Shown: positions 25,620 through 33,739, counted from the stretch's first letter. The stretch: 35,702 nucleotides of DNA from Deltaproteobacteria bacterium (GCA_017303575.1 JAFLCL010000060.1:1-35702); one strand, 5' to 3'. The notes: generated by a model from the sequence alone, not told the origin. Program-made: numbers and translations.

Positions 25620-26168
25620 TCAGCCCGCCGTGAGCGCGCGCATCGGGCCGTGCGCGTTCTTGGTGATGAACGTCGCGTTGAGGTAGCCGGCGTAGCCGAG
25701 CCACGCGAGGTTCGGGACCACCGCCGCGGCCGCGAGGCCATCGACACGCCGCGCGTAGTACGCGTACGCACCGAGCGCGGCGACGTTGCCGAGCAGGATC
25801 GCGAGCGCGAGGCGAGGTCGATGCGCGCCGAAGAACGTGGGGCTCCACGCGGCGTTGCACGCCAGCTGCGCGCCGAAGAGCGCGAGCGCCTTGTCGCGAT
25901 CGGGAGACCGACGCGCTCCCGCCACGCGCGAGGCCGACCACGCGCCGAGCGAGTAGAGGGCCGGCCACACGGCGCCGAACGCGGCGTCGGGCGGCGTGAG
26001 CGAGGACTTCTTCGCAGCCCGGTACCACGCCTTGTTCTTCGGCTTGGTGGTCACGCGACCACCGGCCGCCGCGACGATCGCCGACAGCGCGGAGAACAAG
26101 CCCAGACGCCCCAGCGTCGCGAGCAACGTCGTGGTCTCTCCGCTCTTCTCTTCTGCGCGCCGTGCCAT
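25620..26168 (-). CDS. tspO: TspO/MBR-family membrane protein
   Basis: A 182-residue tryptophan-rich sensory protein with five membrane helices. Family motifs are clear: AWYRAAKKSSLTPPDAAFG then VWPALYSLGAW, AQLACNAAWSPTFFGAHRP, and VPNLAWLGYAGYLN. TspO binds porphyrins and sterol-like ligands and is linked to oxidative and osmotic stress. This one has a longer N-terminus (about 35 residues before the first motif, with a hydrophobic segment LGLFSALSAIVAAAGG). AGGA precedes the ATG. Its stop is three bases from the ligD start, so it heads or belongs to the end-joining operon, an unusual pairing. Confidence 0.92.
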   Translation of the reverse strand: MARRAEEKSGETTTLLATLGRLGLFSALSAIVAAAGGRVTTKPKNKAWYRAAKKSSLTPPDAAFGAVWPALYSLGAWSASRVAGARRSPDRDKALALFGAQLACNAAWSPTFFGAHRPRLALAILLGNVAALGAYAYYARRVDGLAAAAVVPNLAWLGYAGYLNATFITKNAHGPMRALTAG

Positions 26169-26196
26169 GAGGTCCTGCTTTCGTCGTCGAGGGTGA

Positions 26197-27294
26197 TCAG
26201 TTCACGGGCGATCGCGACCGATCGCGATGCCAGTGCGAGGGCCCACGCTCGAGGCCGTGCTCGAAGGCCTCGATGAACGTGTTGCGGAGGACGCCCACCA
26301 CGGCCTCGAAGCCGTTCACGCCGGGCTGATCGATGGTGCCCGACACGTTCACGCGCGTGGCGAAGCGATCGGTGCCGTGGTTCTCGAACAGGTCCACGAC
26401 GAGCTGCACGAACAGATCGGCGATCTGGTGGAAGACGTCGTCGTCCTCGCCCCAGCGGAAGAGCGAGAGGTGCTCCACCATCGGCTTCACGTAGCCGCGG
26501 AACGCGCCGCGCCGCGAGGAGATCTCGCTGTAGCAATAGAACTCGCCCTGCTCCGCATCGACCCACGCGTACGCGCGGAGGAAGCGGTTGAGCTCTCGCG
26601 CGCGGAGGTGCTCGAGCGAGAGGGCGAGATCGAACGTGGGCCGCTCGTCCCACGGATCGAGGTCGATCGCGGCGCGCAGCTGGCCACTGCGCTGGACGCG
26701 GCTCGTCACCTCGACGTGCGCGGGGAGACGTTCGCTGCCTTCTTCGTAGTGCGTGCTGAGGCCCGTGGCCTCGACCTCGAGGTTCGCGGCGACGACGTCG
26801 ACGCTCGGTCTCGATCCGAAGTCTCGGTAGTGCACCTCGCCGTCGTGGATCGCGAGGTGGTTGATGGTGATCGGCACGAGGTCGTCCACGGTCTGACGCC
26901 AGTCGTTGCCCTCACCGGTCTGCCCACCGCGTCCGTTCACGAAGTTGAGCACCGGGTGCTCGACGACGAGCTCTGCCACGACCTTTCCTTGGAGCAGCGC
27001 GAGCCACTCGAGCGAGATGTCGATCGACTCCGCCTCGACGAACGGAACGGGCACGTCGCGATCGATGCGCTCGATGCGGAGGTCGTCGAGCGTGTACGCG
27101 CCACGGAGGAGCGAGACGTCCACGTCGAGCACGCGGCCCGTGTAGCCGTCCATCTGCGCGAGGCGATCGTTGATCACCGTCTTGAGCACCCACGGCAGCG
27201 CGAGCCGCGCGAGCACGAGCACACCGAGGATGCCGAGGAGGACCTTGGCCTTGGTGGACCAGAGGAAGGTCCGGAGTCGCTGCCATCGCGTCAT
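26197..27294 (-). CDS. AsmA/DUF748-like envelope protein
   Basis: A 365-residue protein with one N-terminal membrane helix (KVLLGILGVLVLARLALPWVL, residues 17-37) and a large beta-rich periplasmic part (GYTGRVLDVDVSLLRGAYTLDDLRIERI, VPFVEAESIDISLEWLALLQGKVVAELVVEHP). This layout matches AsmA-like/DUF748 proteins, relatives of which bridge the inner and outer membranes and move phospholipid. A GTG at 27327 would overlap the upstream stop by coupling; ATG 27294 is chosen on composition. It is the third of three envelope genes in a row and lies 28 bp before tspO. Confidence 0.8.
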   Translation of the reverse strand: MTRWQRLRTFLWSTKAKVLLGILGVLVLARLALPWVLKTVINDRLAQMDGYTGRVLDVDVSLLRGAYTLDDLRIERIDRDVPVPFVEAESIDISLEWLALLQGKVVAELVVEHPVLNFVNGRGGQTGEGNDWRQTVDDLVPITINHLAIHDGEVHYRDFGSRPSVDVVAANLEVEATGLSTHYEEGSERLPAHVEVTSRVQRSGQLRAAIDLDPWDERPTFDLALSLEHLRARELNRFLRAYAWVDAEQGEFYCYSEISSRRGAFRGYVKPMVEHLSLFRWGEDDDVFHQIADLFVQLVVDLFENHGTDRFATRVNVSGTIDQPGVNGFEAVVGVLRNTFIEAFEHGLERGPSHWHRDRSRSPVN

Positions 27295-27327
27295 GGTGAG
27301 CGGACCGAATAGCGAGCGATGTGCCAC

Positions 27328-28140
27328 TCACCGCGCGTCGGCGACGGGACGGCGGGTCGCGAAGTGACGCTCGTCGGGCACGTCGGCCCCGAGCTCGATC
27401 GACAGCGAGCCGCTGCCCTCGCGTCCCACCGCGCCGGGCGCGCGGTAGCGGATCTCCATCGTCGGATCGGCGACCTCGAGGTCGAGCGCCATGCGCACCA
27501 CGAGCGGCGTCGCGTCATCGCTGCGGATGCGGCCGTTCAGGCGGTTGAAGCCGATGTGCACGATCGGGATGTTCACGTAGCCGTTCACCTGATCCATGCG
27601 GCACGCGAACTGGTGTCCGAGGGTCATGTCGGCGAGGCCGTAGACGTTGGCCATCTGCACCTCACCGGGCACACCGGGCAGCGCGAAGGTCATGGTCTGG
27701 TGGAGCAGTCGGATGTCGCGGATCTGCACGTCGGGCATGAAGCGATCGTCGGGGACCTCCATCGCGTAGACGAGGTCGATCTGGTCGTTCGGACCGCGCG
27801 CGATGCGCATGCCTCCGCCCTCGAGCTCACACGGATAGAGGACGATCGCGCGCCGCGCGATCGAGTCCCAGGGATGAAAGGTCGTCGACATGCGATCGAC
27901 GGAGATGACCGTGTCGCCCTGCGGCGACACGACGCGGAAGCCCCGCATCTCCATGTCGAAGCCGAGGTGCGTGACCTCGTCGATGGTCGCCGTGCCACGC
28001 ACGCGGCTCGAGAGGAGCATGCCCATCATGTCGGCGGCCGCCGCGTGACCGAGGCCCGTCGAGAGGTGGAGCATCGCGCTCAACGTCGCTGTGATCACCA
28101 GCGCGCCACAGGCGAGGCACGCGATCCCGAGTTTGCGCAT
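27328..28140 (-). CDS. Membrane-anchored envelope protein of unknown function
   Basis: A 270-residue protein with an uncleaved or cleaved N-terminal hydrophobic segment (LGIACLACGALVITATLSAML). The rest is beta-rich (VTHLGFDMEMRGFRVVSPQGDTVISVDRMSTTFHPW, MTFALPGVPGEVQMANV) and resembles the extracytoplasmic layers of the AsmA-like neighbour, so it may act with it. No named family is recognised. Its ATG shares one base with the preceding stop (TGATG), showing tight coupling to the small membrane gene upstream. Confidence 0.75.
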   Translation of the reverse strand: MRKLGIACLACGALVITATLSAMLHLSTGLGHAAAADMMGMLLSSRVRGTATIDEVTHLGFDMEMRGFRVVSPQGDTVISVDRMSTTFHPWDSIARRAIVLYPCELEGGGMRIARGPNDQIDLVYAMEVPDDRFMPDVQIRDIRLLHQTMTFALPGVPGEVQMANVYGLADMTLGHQFACRMDQVNGYVNIPIVHIGFNRLNGRIRSDDATPLVVRMALDLEVADPTMEIRYRAPGAVGREGSGSLSIELGADVPDERHFATRRPVADAR

Positions 28141-28388
28141 CACGACATCCCCCGTGAGCTCGCGGCGATCCACAGGACGACGTACAGCCCCGCACAGGAG
28201 ACCGTCGCGATCGTCAGCGCCCGCGCGCCGAGGCGCCACGTGTGGATCGGCGTCAGCACCGGCACGATCGCGGCGCGGGGGAACGGGCTCGCGTGCTTCA
28301 CCACGTGACGAACGCTCGCCGCGTAGAGCGTGACGAGCGCCGTCAGGGTCAGGGTGAGCGCCGTGAAGAGGGTGAGGGCGGGGGTCAT
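28140..28388 (-). CDS. Small two-helix membrane protein
   Basis: An 82-residue protein with two hydrophobic segments (LTLFTALTLTLTALVTLYAASV and LTIATVSCAGLYVVLWIAA) separated by a basic loop (RHVVKHASPFPRAAI). Family unknown. It is coupled by one-base overlap to the next gene, so probably part of the same envelope complex or operon. Confidence 0.65.
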   Translation of the reverse strand: MTPALTLFTALTLTLTALVTLYAASVRHVVKHASPFPRAAIVPVLTPIHTWRLGARALTIATVSCAGLYVVLWIAASSRGMS

Positions 28389-28426
28389 GCCTCACGCATC
28401 GCAATGCCCGTACCGCGCATCGCGCT

Positions 28427-29014
28427 TCAGCCGCGCGCCTCGTAGCGAACGCGGATCTGGTTCACGACCTCGCGCACGCCTCGCACGGACTCGGCGACGC
28501 GCTCGGCCTCGTACTTCATCTCACGCGTGGGGACGGTGCCGGTGAGCGTCGCGTCGCACGCCGCGACGTGCACCTCGACCTCGGTCCAGTCGTACGCGTC
28601 CTCGGCGAGGAGCGCGCAGATCTGGTTGCAGAGGAGCTCGTCGGGGCACGCCCCTTCCTTCACGAGTCGTGCGTGCTGCGAGCCCACCGCGATCGTGGGT
28701 GCATCGCCCTGGATGCGCGTGTCGTGGTCGCTGCCGTCGAGCACCGCATCGTCCCGATCGTGCAGGCGCTGCCATCCGTCGCGGCCGTCGAACGCGTCGT
28801 GCGTGGGCAGCGCGTGGAACGTGCGTGAGGGCAGCCCGTCTGCTCGCTTGGGATCGTACGTCGGGCTCGCGCCCTGCCAGGAGTCGCGCTCCCGATCGGC
28901 GAAGCGGCTGTGTCCGTGGCGCTTCGGCGAGCCGGCAGGGTGATCGTAGCCGTACCGATCGCGATCGTAGTCGCGCGCCGGCATGTGACTCTTCTCGTGT
29001 CGCTGTTCGGTCAT
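28427..29014 (-). CDS. BON-domain protein with long disordered N-terminus
   Basis: A 195-residue protein without a signal peptide. Residues 1-125 are hydrophilic and rich in Asp, Arg, His and Gly (DYDRDRYGYDHPAGSPKRHGH), probably disordered; residues 128-192 form one BON domain (LLCNQICALLAEDAYDWTEVEVHVAACDATLTGTV, ending VVNQIRVRY). Cytoplasmic BON proteins of this pattern occur in stress clusters. GGAGGA at eight bases supports ATG 29014. It sits between the YihY-like gene (46 bp) and the envelope genes (38 bp). Confidence 0.88.
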   Translation of the reverse strand: MTEQRHEKSHMPARDYDRDRYGYDHPAGSPKRHGHSRFADRERDSWQGASPTYDPKRADGLPSRTFHALPTHDAFDGRDGWQRLHDRDDAVLDGSDHDTRIQGDAPTIAVGSQHARLVKEGACPDELLCNQICALLAEDAYDWTEVEVHVAACDATLTGTVPTREMKYEAERVAESVRGVREVVNQIRVRYEARG

Positions 29015-29060
29015 GGCTCATTCCTCCGTTTCGGGTTTCCGACGACTCGGTAGGACCGAC

Positions 29061-30125
29061 TCAGGCGACTCGCGTCGCCGAGAGATCTCGTTCGGGCTTG
29101 GGCAAGCACACGCGCGCGGGGGCGCCGTCGGCGGCGGCGCGCACGGGAAGGCCACGGCGCGCCGCGAGCTCGGCGGTGATCTCCGCGCCGAAGAGGAAGA
29201 GCTGGCTCACGACGTAGAGCGTGAGGACGGTGCCGACGAGCGCGCCTGCCGCGCCGTAGGCCGCGCCGAAGTCGAGGTGCATGGCTGCGGTGCGGAGCAC
29301 CAGGAGGGTCACCGACACCAGCGTCGCGGACACGAGCGCGCCCACCCAGACGTCGCCGCGCTCGAGGCGGACGGGTGGAAGCACGCGGTAGATGAAGAGG
29401 AGCGCGCACGTCCACACGGTGAACGAGCCGAGCTCGCGGATCAGCGGCCAGAGGGAGTGGAGCGCGGGCGAGGCGCCCGCCTCCACGAACCACCCGCCCA
29501 TCACGCGAACGAGGATCGACAGGACCATGAGCGCGCCTGCGCCGAGGGTGACCAACACCGAGCGCAGCTGCGTCTTCAGGAAGCGACGCGCCGCCTGAAC
29601 GAAGCCCTCGGGCGGAAGCGGAGGCGCGTCGAAGATCGTCTGGAACGCGGCGTCGACGAAGCCGACGAGGCGTGACGATCCGAGGACGAAGAGCACCACG
29701 CCGAGCACGGTCGCGCCTGCGCTCCACGCACGCGCATCGTCGATCCATCGTTCGAGCATCGGCACCGCACGCGAGCCGAGCATGTCGCGCACGAGGCTCA
29801 CGAGGTGGCCGCGCGCCTCACCTTCGTCGAGCACCAAGCTCGCGACCGCGAGCACGACGAGGAAGAGCGGCGCCAGTGACAGCACTGCACCGAACGCGAG
29901 GCTCGCCGCGAGCCCATCGCCGTTGTCGGCGCTGAGGCGACGATACGCCGAGACGAGGAGCTCGAGGCTGAGGCGACGCGTCTCGGGCGCCAGAGGCTCG
30001 CCCGGCACGCGCGTGTGATCGTCGCGTCGGTACGAGCCCTGCCATCGCGGCGGGATCGTCGGCATGCGCAGGCGCGGGGAGCGCGAGCGACGAAGCGGGC
30101 GGCGCAGGATCATGATGCTCGACAC
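29061..30125 (-). CDS. YihY/BrkB-family inner membrane protein
   Basis: A 354-residue polytopic protein of the YihY (once called ribonuclease BN) family. About six helices are visible (LAASLAFGAVLSLAPLFLVVLAVASLVL, GATVLGVVLFVLGSSRLVGFVDAAF, LVTLGAGALMVLSILVRVMGG, FTVWTCALLFIYRVLPPVRL, GALVSATLVSVTLLVL, YGAAGALVGTVLTLYVVSQLFLFGAEITAE), with the family sequence around the fifth to sixth helix. Relatives have been linked to outer-membrane phospholipid transport along with AsmA-like proteins, which fits the DUF748-like neighbour. GTG 30125 is preferred because GGAGG lies five bases upstream; ATG 30113 is the alternative. Confidence 0.88.
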   Translation of the reverse strand: MSSIMILRRPLRRSRSPRLRMPTIPPRWQGSYRRDDHTRVPGEPLAPETRRLSLELLVSAYRRLSADNGDGLAASLAFGAVLSLAPLFLVVLAVASLVLDEGEARGHLVSLVRDMLGSRAVPMLERWIDDARAWSAGATVLGVVLFVLGSSRLVGFVDAAFQTIFDAPPLPPEGFVQAARRFLKTQLRSVLVTLGAGALMVLSILVRVMGGWFVEAGASPALHSLWPLIRELGSFTVWTCALLFIYRVLPPVRLERGDVWVGALVSATLVSVTLLVLRTAAMHLDFGAAYGAAGALVGTVLTLYVVSQLFLFGAEITAELAARRGLPVRAAADGAPARVCLPKPERDLSATRVA

Positions 30126-30163
30126 GGGCGCCTCCAGAGCGATGCCGTCGCGCCCTCGGGCGC

Positions 30164-30685
30164 TCAGGCGTGGACTTGTCGCGTGACACGCTTGGCGTGG
30201 CCGCTCGCCCGGTTCAGATGCGGGTGACCAGCCGCAGGACGCTTCACGGCGCTCTTCTTCGCGAGGCGCTTGGTGGCCTTCGCGCGACGCTTGGCCGGCA
30301 TCGGCGCGGCGTCGAGCGTCGTGCTCGCGAGATCGACGGTGCGCTCCACCGTCTCTTCGATCGCGCGACCGGCGCTCTTCATCTCGCTCACCACGCGCGT
30401 GCCCATCGACGAGAGGCGCTGGCCTGCGTTCTTCGTCGAGCGTGCGACACGCTTGCGGAGCTCGGGCCCGCTGGTGGGCGTGACGAGCGCTGTGATGCCG
30501 GCGCCGATCGCGACGCCCACGGCGAGCGCACCGAGCGCGGTGCCCATCGAGAACGTGCGCTGCGCGCGGAACACGCGTCCGCTCACGATCTCGCGGACGT
30601 CCTCCATGCGTGCGTTGCGGAGCGCCTCGAGCGAGCGCTGCGCGAAGATGTCGACGAGATCCTTGCCGTAGGTCTGGATGTCCAT
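30164..30685 (-). CDS. YtxH-like membrane protein with histone-H1-like tail
   Basis: A 173-residue protein: soluble N-terminus (MDIQTYGKDLVDIFAQRSLEALR), one membrane helix (MGTALGALAVGVAIGAGITALV, about 47-68) followed directly by TPTSGPELRKRV, the hallmark of YtxH general-stress proteins, then a helical region and a very basic C-terminus (PAKRRAKATKRLAKKSAVKR) resembling histone H1 tails. GGAGGA six bases from ATG 30685 supports the start. It heads the long minus-strand block leading to the end-joining genes and has a near-consensus sigma-54-like element upstream. Confidence 0.82.
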   Translation of the reverse strand: MDIQTYGKDLVDIFAQRSLEALRNARMEDVREIVSGRVFRAQRTFSMGTALGALAVGVAIGAGITALVTPTSGPELRKRVARSTKNAGQRLSSMGTRVVSEMKSAGRAIEETVERTVDLASTTLDAAPMPAKRRAKATKRLAKKSAVKRPAAGHPHLNRASGHAKRVTRQVHA

Positions 30686-30735
30686 GAGCGTTCCTCCGTG
30701 AGACCACGAAGGGCGTGGTCGAGCGCGGGGGTGTC

Positions 30736-30750
30736 GCAAGCGACGTGCCC
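30736..30750 (-). promoter_or_regulatory. Sigma-54-like promoter upstream of YtxH-like gene
   Basis: Minus-strand GGGCACG-TCGC-TTGC followed by GA; only the first base departs from TGGCACG-N4-TTGC and the spacing is exact. The predicted start is about 40 bases upstream of ATG 30685. If it drives read-through, it would control the whole block down to the ligase gene at 22036. Confidence 0.5.
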
Positions 30751-30776
30751 CGCGCCTCGTCGGTGGTGCGCGTGGC

Positions 30777-30788
30777 GTGGTGCACCAC
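30777..30788. promoter_or_regulatory. 12-bp palindrome, candidate operator half A
   Basis: Perfect palindrome GTGGTGCACCAC in the gap between the divergent YtxH-like and FAD-oxidoreductase genes. Its centre is 22 bp from that of a second 12-bp palindrome at 30799, about two helical turns. Confidence 0.4.
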
Positions 30789-30798
30789 CTGCGCTGCG

Positions 30799-30813
30799 TG
30801 GCACGTGCCATGC
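30799..30813 (+). promoter_or_regulatory. Sigma-54-like promoter of the FAD/Rieske gene
   Basis: TGGCACG-TGCC-ATGC: full -24 match, one mismatch in the -12 box, exact spacing. The predicted start is near 30825, leaving a leader that contains GAGGAGG before ATG 30848. The first 12 bases also form the perfect palindrome TGGCACGTGCCA (30799-30810), so a dyad-binding regulator is an alternative reading. Confidence 0.45.
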
Positions 30814-30847
30814 GATGTGCCCGCGTCTGGACCGACGAGGAGGCCTC

Positions 30848-32434
30848 ATGACCGAGCGACGACACGACCAGGGGCGTGAGAACGGAGTGACCCTGCCCCT
30901 GTGGATGGAGGGCGAGATCCCCACGCGCGCGGGCGCGCTCCCGCCACAGGTGAGCGCCGATGTGTGCGTGGTGGGTGCCGGCATGACGGGCCTCAGCGTC
31001 GCGCACGCGCTCGCGCGGCTGGGCCGCTCGGTGGTCGTGCTCGAGCAGGGCGCCGTGGGATGCGGCGACACGTCGCGCACGAGCGCGCACCTCTCGAACG
31101 TGCTCGACGAGGGCTACGTCGCGCTCGAGCGCATGCACGGCGCCAAGGGCGCGCGGCTCGCGGCCGAGAGCCACGCCCGCGCGATCGATCACATCGGCGA
31201 CGTGCAGGCGCGCGAGGACATCGCGTGCGACTTCGTGCGTGTGGAGGGCTTTCTCCACCTCGCCCCGGGGCAGGACGTGGAGTCGCTCCGCGAGGAGATG
31301 CACGCGGCCGAACGTGCGGGCCTGCGCGTGGAGTGGCTCGACACGAGCGCCGGTCCGGCGATCGGCGCGGGCCCGTGCCTGCGCTTTCCGCACCAGGCGC
31401 AGTTCCACCCGCGTCGCTACCTCGCCGGCCTCGTGCGCGCGATCGAGCGCCTGGGCGGTCGCATCTACACGCAGACCCACGTGACCAAGTTCGAGGGTGG
31501 CGAGCCTGTGCGCGTGACCACCGCGAGCGGCAGCGAGATCACGGCCTCGGCGCTCGTCATCGCGACCAACACGCCGGTCAACGACGTCGTGGTGGTGCAC
31601 ACCAAGCAGGCCGCCTATCGCTCCTACGTGGTCGCGCTCGCCGTGCCGCGCGGCTCGGTGCCGCTCGCGCTCCACTGGGACACGGCCAACCCGTACCACT
31701 ACGTGCGCGTCGCGCGGTACGAGACGCTGCGCGATCAGGACGTGCTCCTCGTGGGCGGCGCCGATCACCGCACGGGCGACGAGATCCATCCCGAGCACCG
31801 CTGGGACGAGCTCGAGGCCTGGGCTCGCGTGCGCTTCCCCATGGCGACTGCGCGCGTGGATCGATGGTCGGGGCAGATCATGGAGCCCGTCGACGGGCTG
31901 AGCTTCATCGGTCGCAACCCCGCAGACGCGAAGAACGTCTACATCGCCACGGGCGACTCGGGCCACGGCCTCACGCACGCAGCGATCGCAGCGAGCATGA
32001 TCACGGCGCTGATCCACGGTCGCTCGCACCCGTGCGAGTCGCTCTACGATCCGCGCCGCATCACGCTCGGCGCGCTCGCGCGTTACGCCAAGGAGTCGTG
32101 GGTGACGGCGAAGCACTACGCCGACTGGGTGCGCCCCGGCGACGTGTCGAGCGAGGACGAGATCCCCGAGGGCGAAGGCGCGACGATGCTCGTGAGCGGT
32201 CGACGGCTCGCCGTCTACCGCGACCAGCTCGGGCGCTGTCATCGCTTCTCGGCGAGCTGCAAGCACCTCGGCGGCGTCGTGCACTGGAACGCGGCGGAGA
32301 AGACGTGGGACTGCCCCTGTCACGGCGCGCGCTTCGATCGCGAAGGCCGTGTGGTGAACGGGCCGGCGAACGAGGATCTCGATCGTGTCGACATCACCCT
32401 GCCGACGCACGTGCCGGTGCTCGTGGGGCGCTGA
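30848..32434 (+). CDS. FAD-dependent oxidoreductase with C-terminal Rieske domain
   Basis: A 528-residue two-domain protein. The N-terminal DAO-type FAD domain has VCVVGAGMTGLSVAHALARLG (residues 39-59) and the second-half FAD contact GLSFIGRNPADAKNVYIATGDSGHGLTHA. The C-terminal Rieske domain binds a [2Fe-2S] cluster through Cys471/His473 (CKHLGG) and Cys489/His492 (CPCHG), spacing typical for the family. Similar DadA-Rieske fusions occur widely but the substrate is not established. No signal peptide. GAGGAGG five bases from ATG 30848. It is divergent from the YtxH-like gene and followed by a strong terminator. Confidence 0.95.
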   Translation: MTERRHDQGRENGVTLPLWMEGEIPTRAGALPPQVSADVCVVGAGMTGLSVAHALARLGRSVVVLEQGAVGCGDTSRTSAHLSNVLDEGYVALERMHGAKGARLAAESHARAIDHIGDVQAREDIACDFVRVEGFLHLAPGQDVESLREEMHAAERAGLRVEWLDTSAGPAIGAGPCLRFPHQAQFHPRRYLAGLVRAIERLGGRIYTQTHVTKFEGGEPVRVTTASGSEITASALVIATNTPVNDVVVVHTKQAAYRSYVVALAVPRGSVPLALHWDTANPYHYVRVARYETLRDQDVLLVGGADHRTGDEIHPEHRWDELEAWARVRFPMATARVDRWSGQIMEPVDGLSFIGRNPADAKNVYIATGDSGHGLTHAAIAASMITALIHGRSHPCESLYDPRRITLGALARYAKESWVTAKHYADWVRPGDVSSEDEIPEGEGATMLVSGRRLAVYRDQLGRCHRFSASCKHLGGVVHWNAAEKTWDCPCHGARFDREGRVVNGPANEDLDRVDITLPTHVPVLVGR

Positions 32435-32483
32435 ACGATCACAGGCGAGCGCACACGCCACGCCAGCACCGACGGAAACGAAT

Positions 32484-32513
32484 CGCGCCGTCACTCGAGT
32501 CGAGTGCGGCGCG
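32484..32513. terminator. Bidirectional terminator hairpin
   Basis: CGCGCCG / CGGCGCG outer arms with an inner CACTC / GAGTG pairing, a 12-bp stem with one mismatch, followed by TTCGCTT. It lies between the convergent FAD/Rieske and DUF3309 genes. Confidence 0.7.
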
Positions 32514-32551
32514 TTCGCTTGCGTTCGTCGAGCGTGGAGCCGCTCGCGTGA

Positions 32552-32704
32552 TCACCAAGGGCGCGGGCCGACGAACAGCATCACGAGGAGCACCACGAGG
32601 AGGATGCCGGCAGGCGACCAACCCGCGTAGCCGAAGCGAGAGTGGCCCCAGCCACCGCCGACGAGCGCGAGCACGAGGAGGACGATGAGGATGGTGAACA
32701 ACAT
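32552..32704 (-). CDS. DUF3309-family small membrane protein
   Basis: A 50-residue protein with two hydrophobic segments (LFTILIVLLVLALVGG and GILLVVLLVMLFVG) around the family loop WGHSRFGYAGWSP. It matches the size and pattern of DUF3309 proteins, common in stress-linked loci and of unknown function. The longer open frame upstream to 32833 is not supported; the ATG at 32704 begins the family sequence exactly. Confidence 0.85.
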   Translation of the reverse strand: MLFTILIVLLVLALVGGGWGHSRFGYAGWSPAGILLVVLLVMLFVGPRPW

Positions 32705-32757
32705 GGCGTGATCTCTTTCTGCGCCCGAACCAGATCGCGGGCGCACCGAGTCGCTTC

Positions 32758-32772
32758 GCAAGGACGAGGCCA
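32758..32772 (-). promoter_or_regulatory. Sigma-54-like promoter of the DUF3309 gene
   Basis: Minus-strand TGGCCTC-GTCC-TTGC: -12 box full match, -24 box TGGC then diverged, exact 12-base spacing. Predicted start about 42 bases before ATG 32704. Confidence 0.35.
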
Positions 32773-32888
32773 TCGGGCAGGGCCCGATCCGCGTGCGCGC
32801 GGCGATGCGCCCCAGGCGTCTCGCGATCGCCACGATCAGCGCACGACGAACTGCGGGTGATCACGCTCGACGGCCTCGAGAACAGCCT

Positions 32889-32903
32889 CGGCACGACCAC
32901 TGC
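32889..32903 (+). promoter_or_regulatory. Sigma-54-like promoter of the GlsB-like gene
   Basis: CGGCACG-ACCA-CTGC followed by AAA, with GG-to-GC spacing of 12. Predicted start near 32915, giving a leader of about 70 bases to ATG 32984. Confidence 0.4.
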
Positions 32904-32983
32904 AAACCAGGGTCACGAGCTCGACGACCGAGCTCACCCCTCACGACCCGGGAGCCGGCGGCTCCCACGCCAAGGAGCTCTCG

Positions 32984-33253
32984 ATGATCCTCGTCATGAT
33001 CTTCACCTGGCTGATCTTCGGCTTCCTCGTGGGGGGCCTCGCACGTGCGATCTACCCGGGCCCGCAGCCCATGAGCATCGTCGCGACCACTGGGCTGGGC
33101 GTGCTGGGCTCGTTCATGGGTGGCCTCCTCGGCAACCTCCTCTTCCACATGCCCATCCTCGCGTTCCATCCCGCGGGGCTCGTGGGCAGCGTGCTCGGCG
33201 CGCTGATCGTGATGGCGATCGCGGGCTTCTCGGTCCGTCGCGCGCACGCGTGA
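32984..33253 (+). CDS. GlsB/YeaQ/YmgE-family stress membrane protein
   Basis: An 89-residue protein with three hydrophobic segments (LVMIFTWLIFGFLVGGLARAI, TTGLGVLGSFMGGLLGNLLF, GLVGSVLGALIVMAIAGF), matching the transglycosylase-associated protein / YeaQ family in length, Gly spacing and GLARxIxPG motif. These inner-membrane proteins are induced by general stress; their role is not known. AAGGAG six bases upstream of the ATG. It starts a run with the lipoprotein and second YtxH-like gene. Confidence 0.93.
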   Translation: MILVMIFTWLIFGFLVGGLARAIYPGPQPMSIVATTGLGVLGSFMGGLLGNLLFHMPILAFHPAGLVGSVLGALIVMAIAGFSVRRAHA

Positions 33254-33285
33254 TCGAGCCGATCGCGCCTCGAAAGGAGCTCGTC

Positions 33286-33696
33286 ATGACGACGCGAATC
33301 ACCACGGTCACCCTGCTCGTCGCGCTCTCGGGCGTGATGGCGCTCGGCTGCAGCGAAGAGACGATGTCGAGCGCGGATCGCGCCGCGAGCTCGGCAGGCC
33401 GTGACCTGCGAGACAACGTCCGCGCCGCAGGCGAGAGCTTCGAGGAGACGGGCGAAGAGCTCAGCGCGGGCGTCGATCACGTGGGCGAGGATCTCGAGAA
33501 CGTGGGCGACGATCTGGGCCGCGAGCTCGATCACGCCGGCGATCGGGTGAGCGCGGAGGCAGCAGACATCGAGCGCCAGCGCGCGGAGGCGATGGCCGAG
33601 GCCACGCGAGAGGCCGCCGACGAGGCCGATCGTCAGGCCGAGAGAGCGCGGGATCGCGCGCGACGGGCCGCGATCGAGGCGGACCGTACCCAGTGA
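33286..33696 (+). CDS. Coiled-coil lipoprotein
   Basis: A 136-residue exported protein. Signal peptide MTTRITTVTLLVALSGVMALGC with Cys22 as the acylated residue, then an almost wholly helical, acidic and Ala-rich region with heptad-like repeats (RDLRDNVRAAGESFEETGEELSAGVDHVGEDLENVGDDLG) and a charged C-terminus (QAERARDRARRAAIEADRTQ). It resembles Lpp-like or LEA-like helical stress proteins by composition, not by a specific match. AAGGAG at six bases. It lies 32 bp after the GlsB-like gene. Confidence 0.82.
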   Translation: MTTRITTVTLLVALSGVMALGCSEETMSSADRAASSAGRDLRDNVRAAGESFEETGEELSAGVDHVGEDLENVGDDLGRELDHAGDRVSAEAADIERQRAEAMAEATREAADEADRQAERARDRARRAAIEADRTQ

Positions 33697-33739
33697 CCGA
33701 TCGCGCCAGCGCGATCCCAAACGTTCAGAGGAGAATCAC

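Noticed and set aside
28401..28415. Minus-strand CGGTACG-GGCA-TTGC upstream of the small membrane gene
   Set aside because: Spacing fits sigma-54 but the predicted start would fall one base before the ATG, leaving no ribosome-binding site, and the -24 box is degraded.
30164..32494. Long minus-strand open frame opposite the FAD/Rieske gene
   Set aside because: Antisense shadow of a clear enzyme gene; only its last 173 codons (YtxH-like, from 30685) are real.
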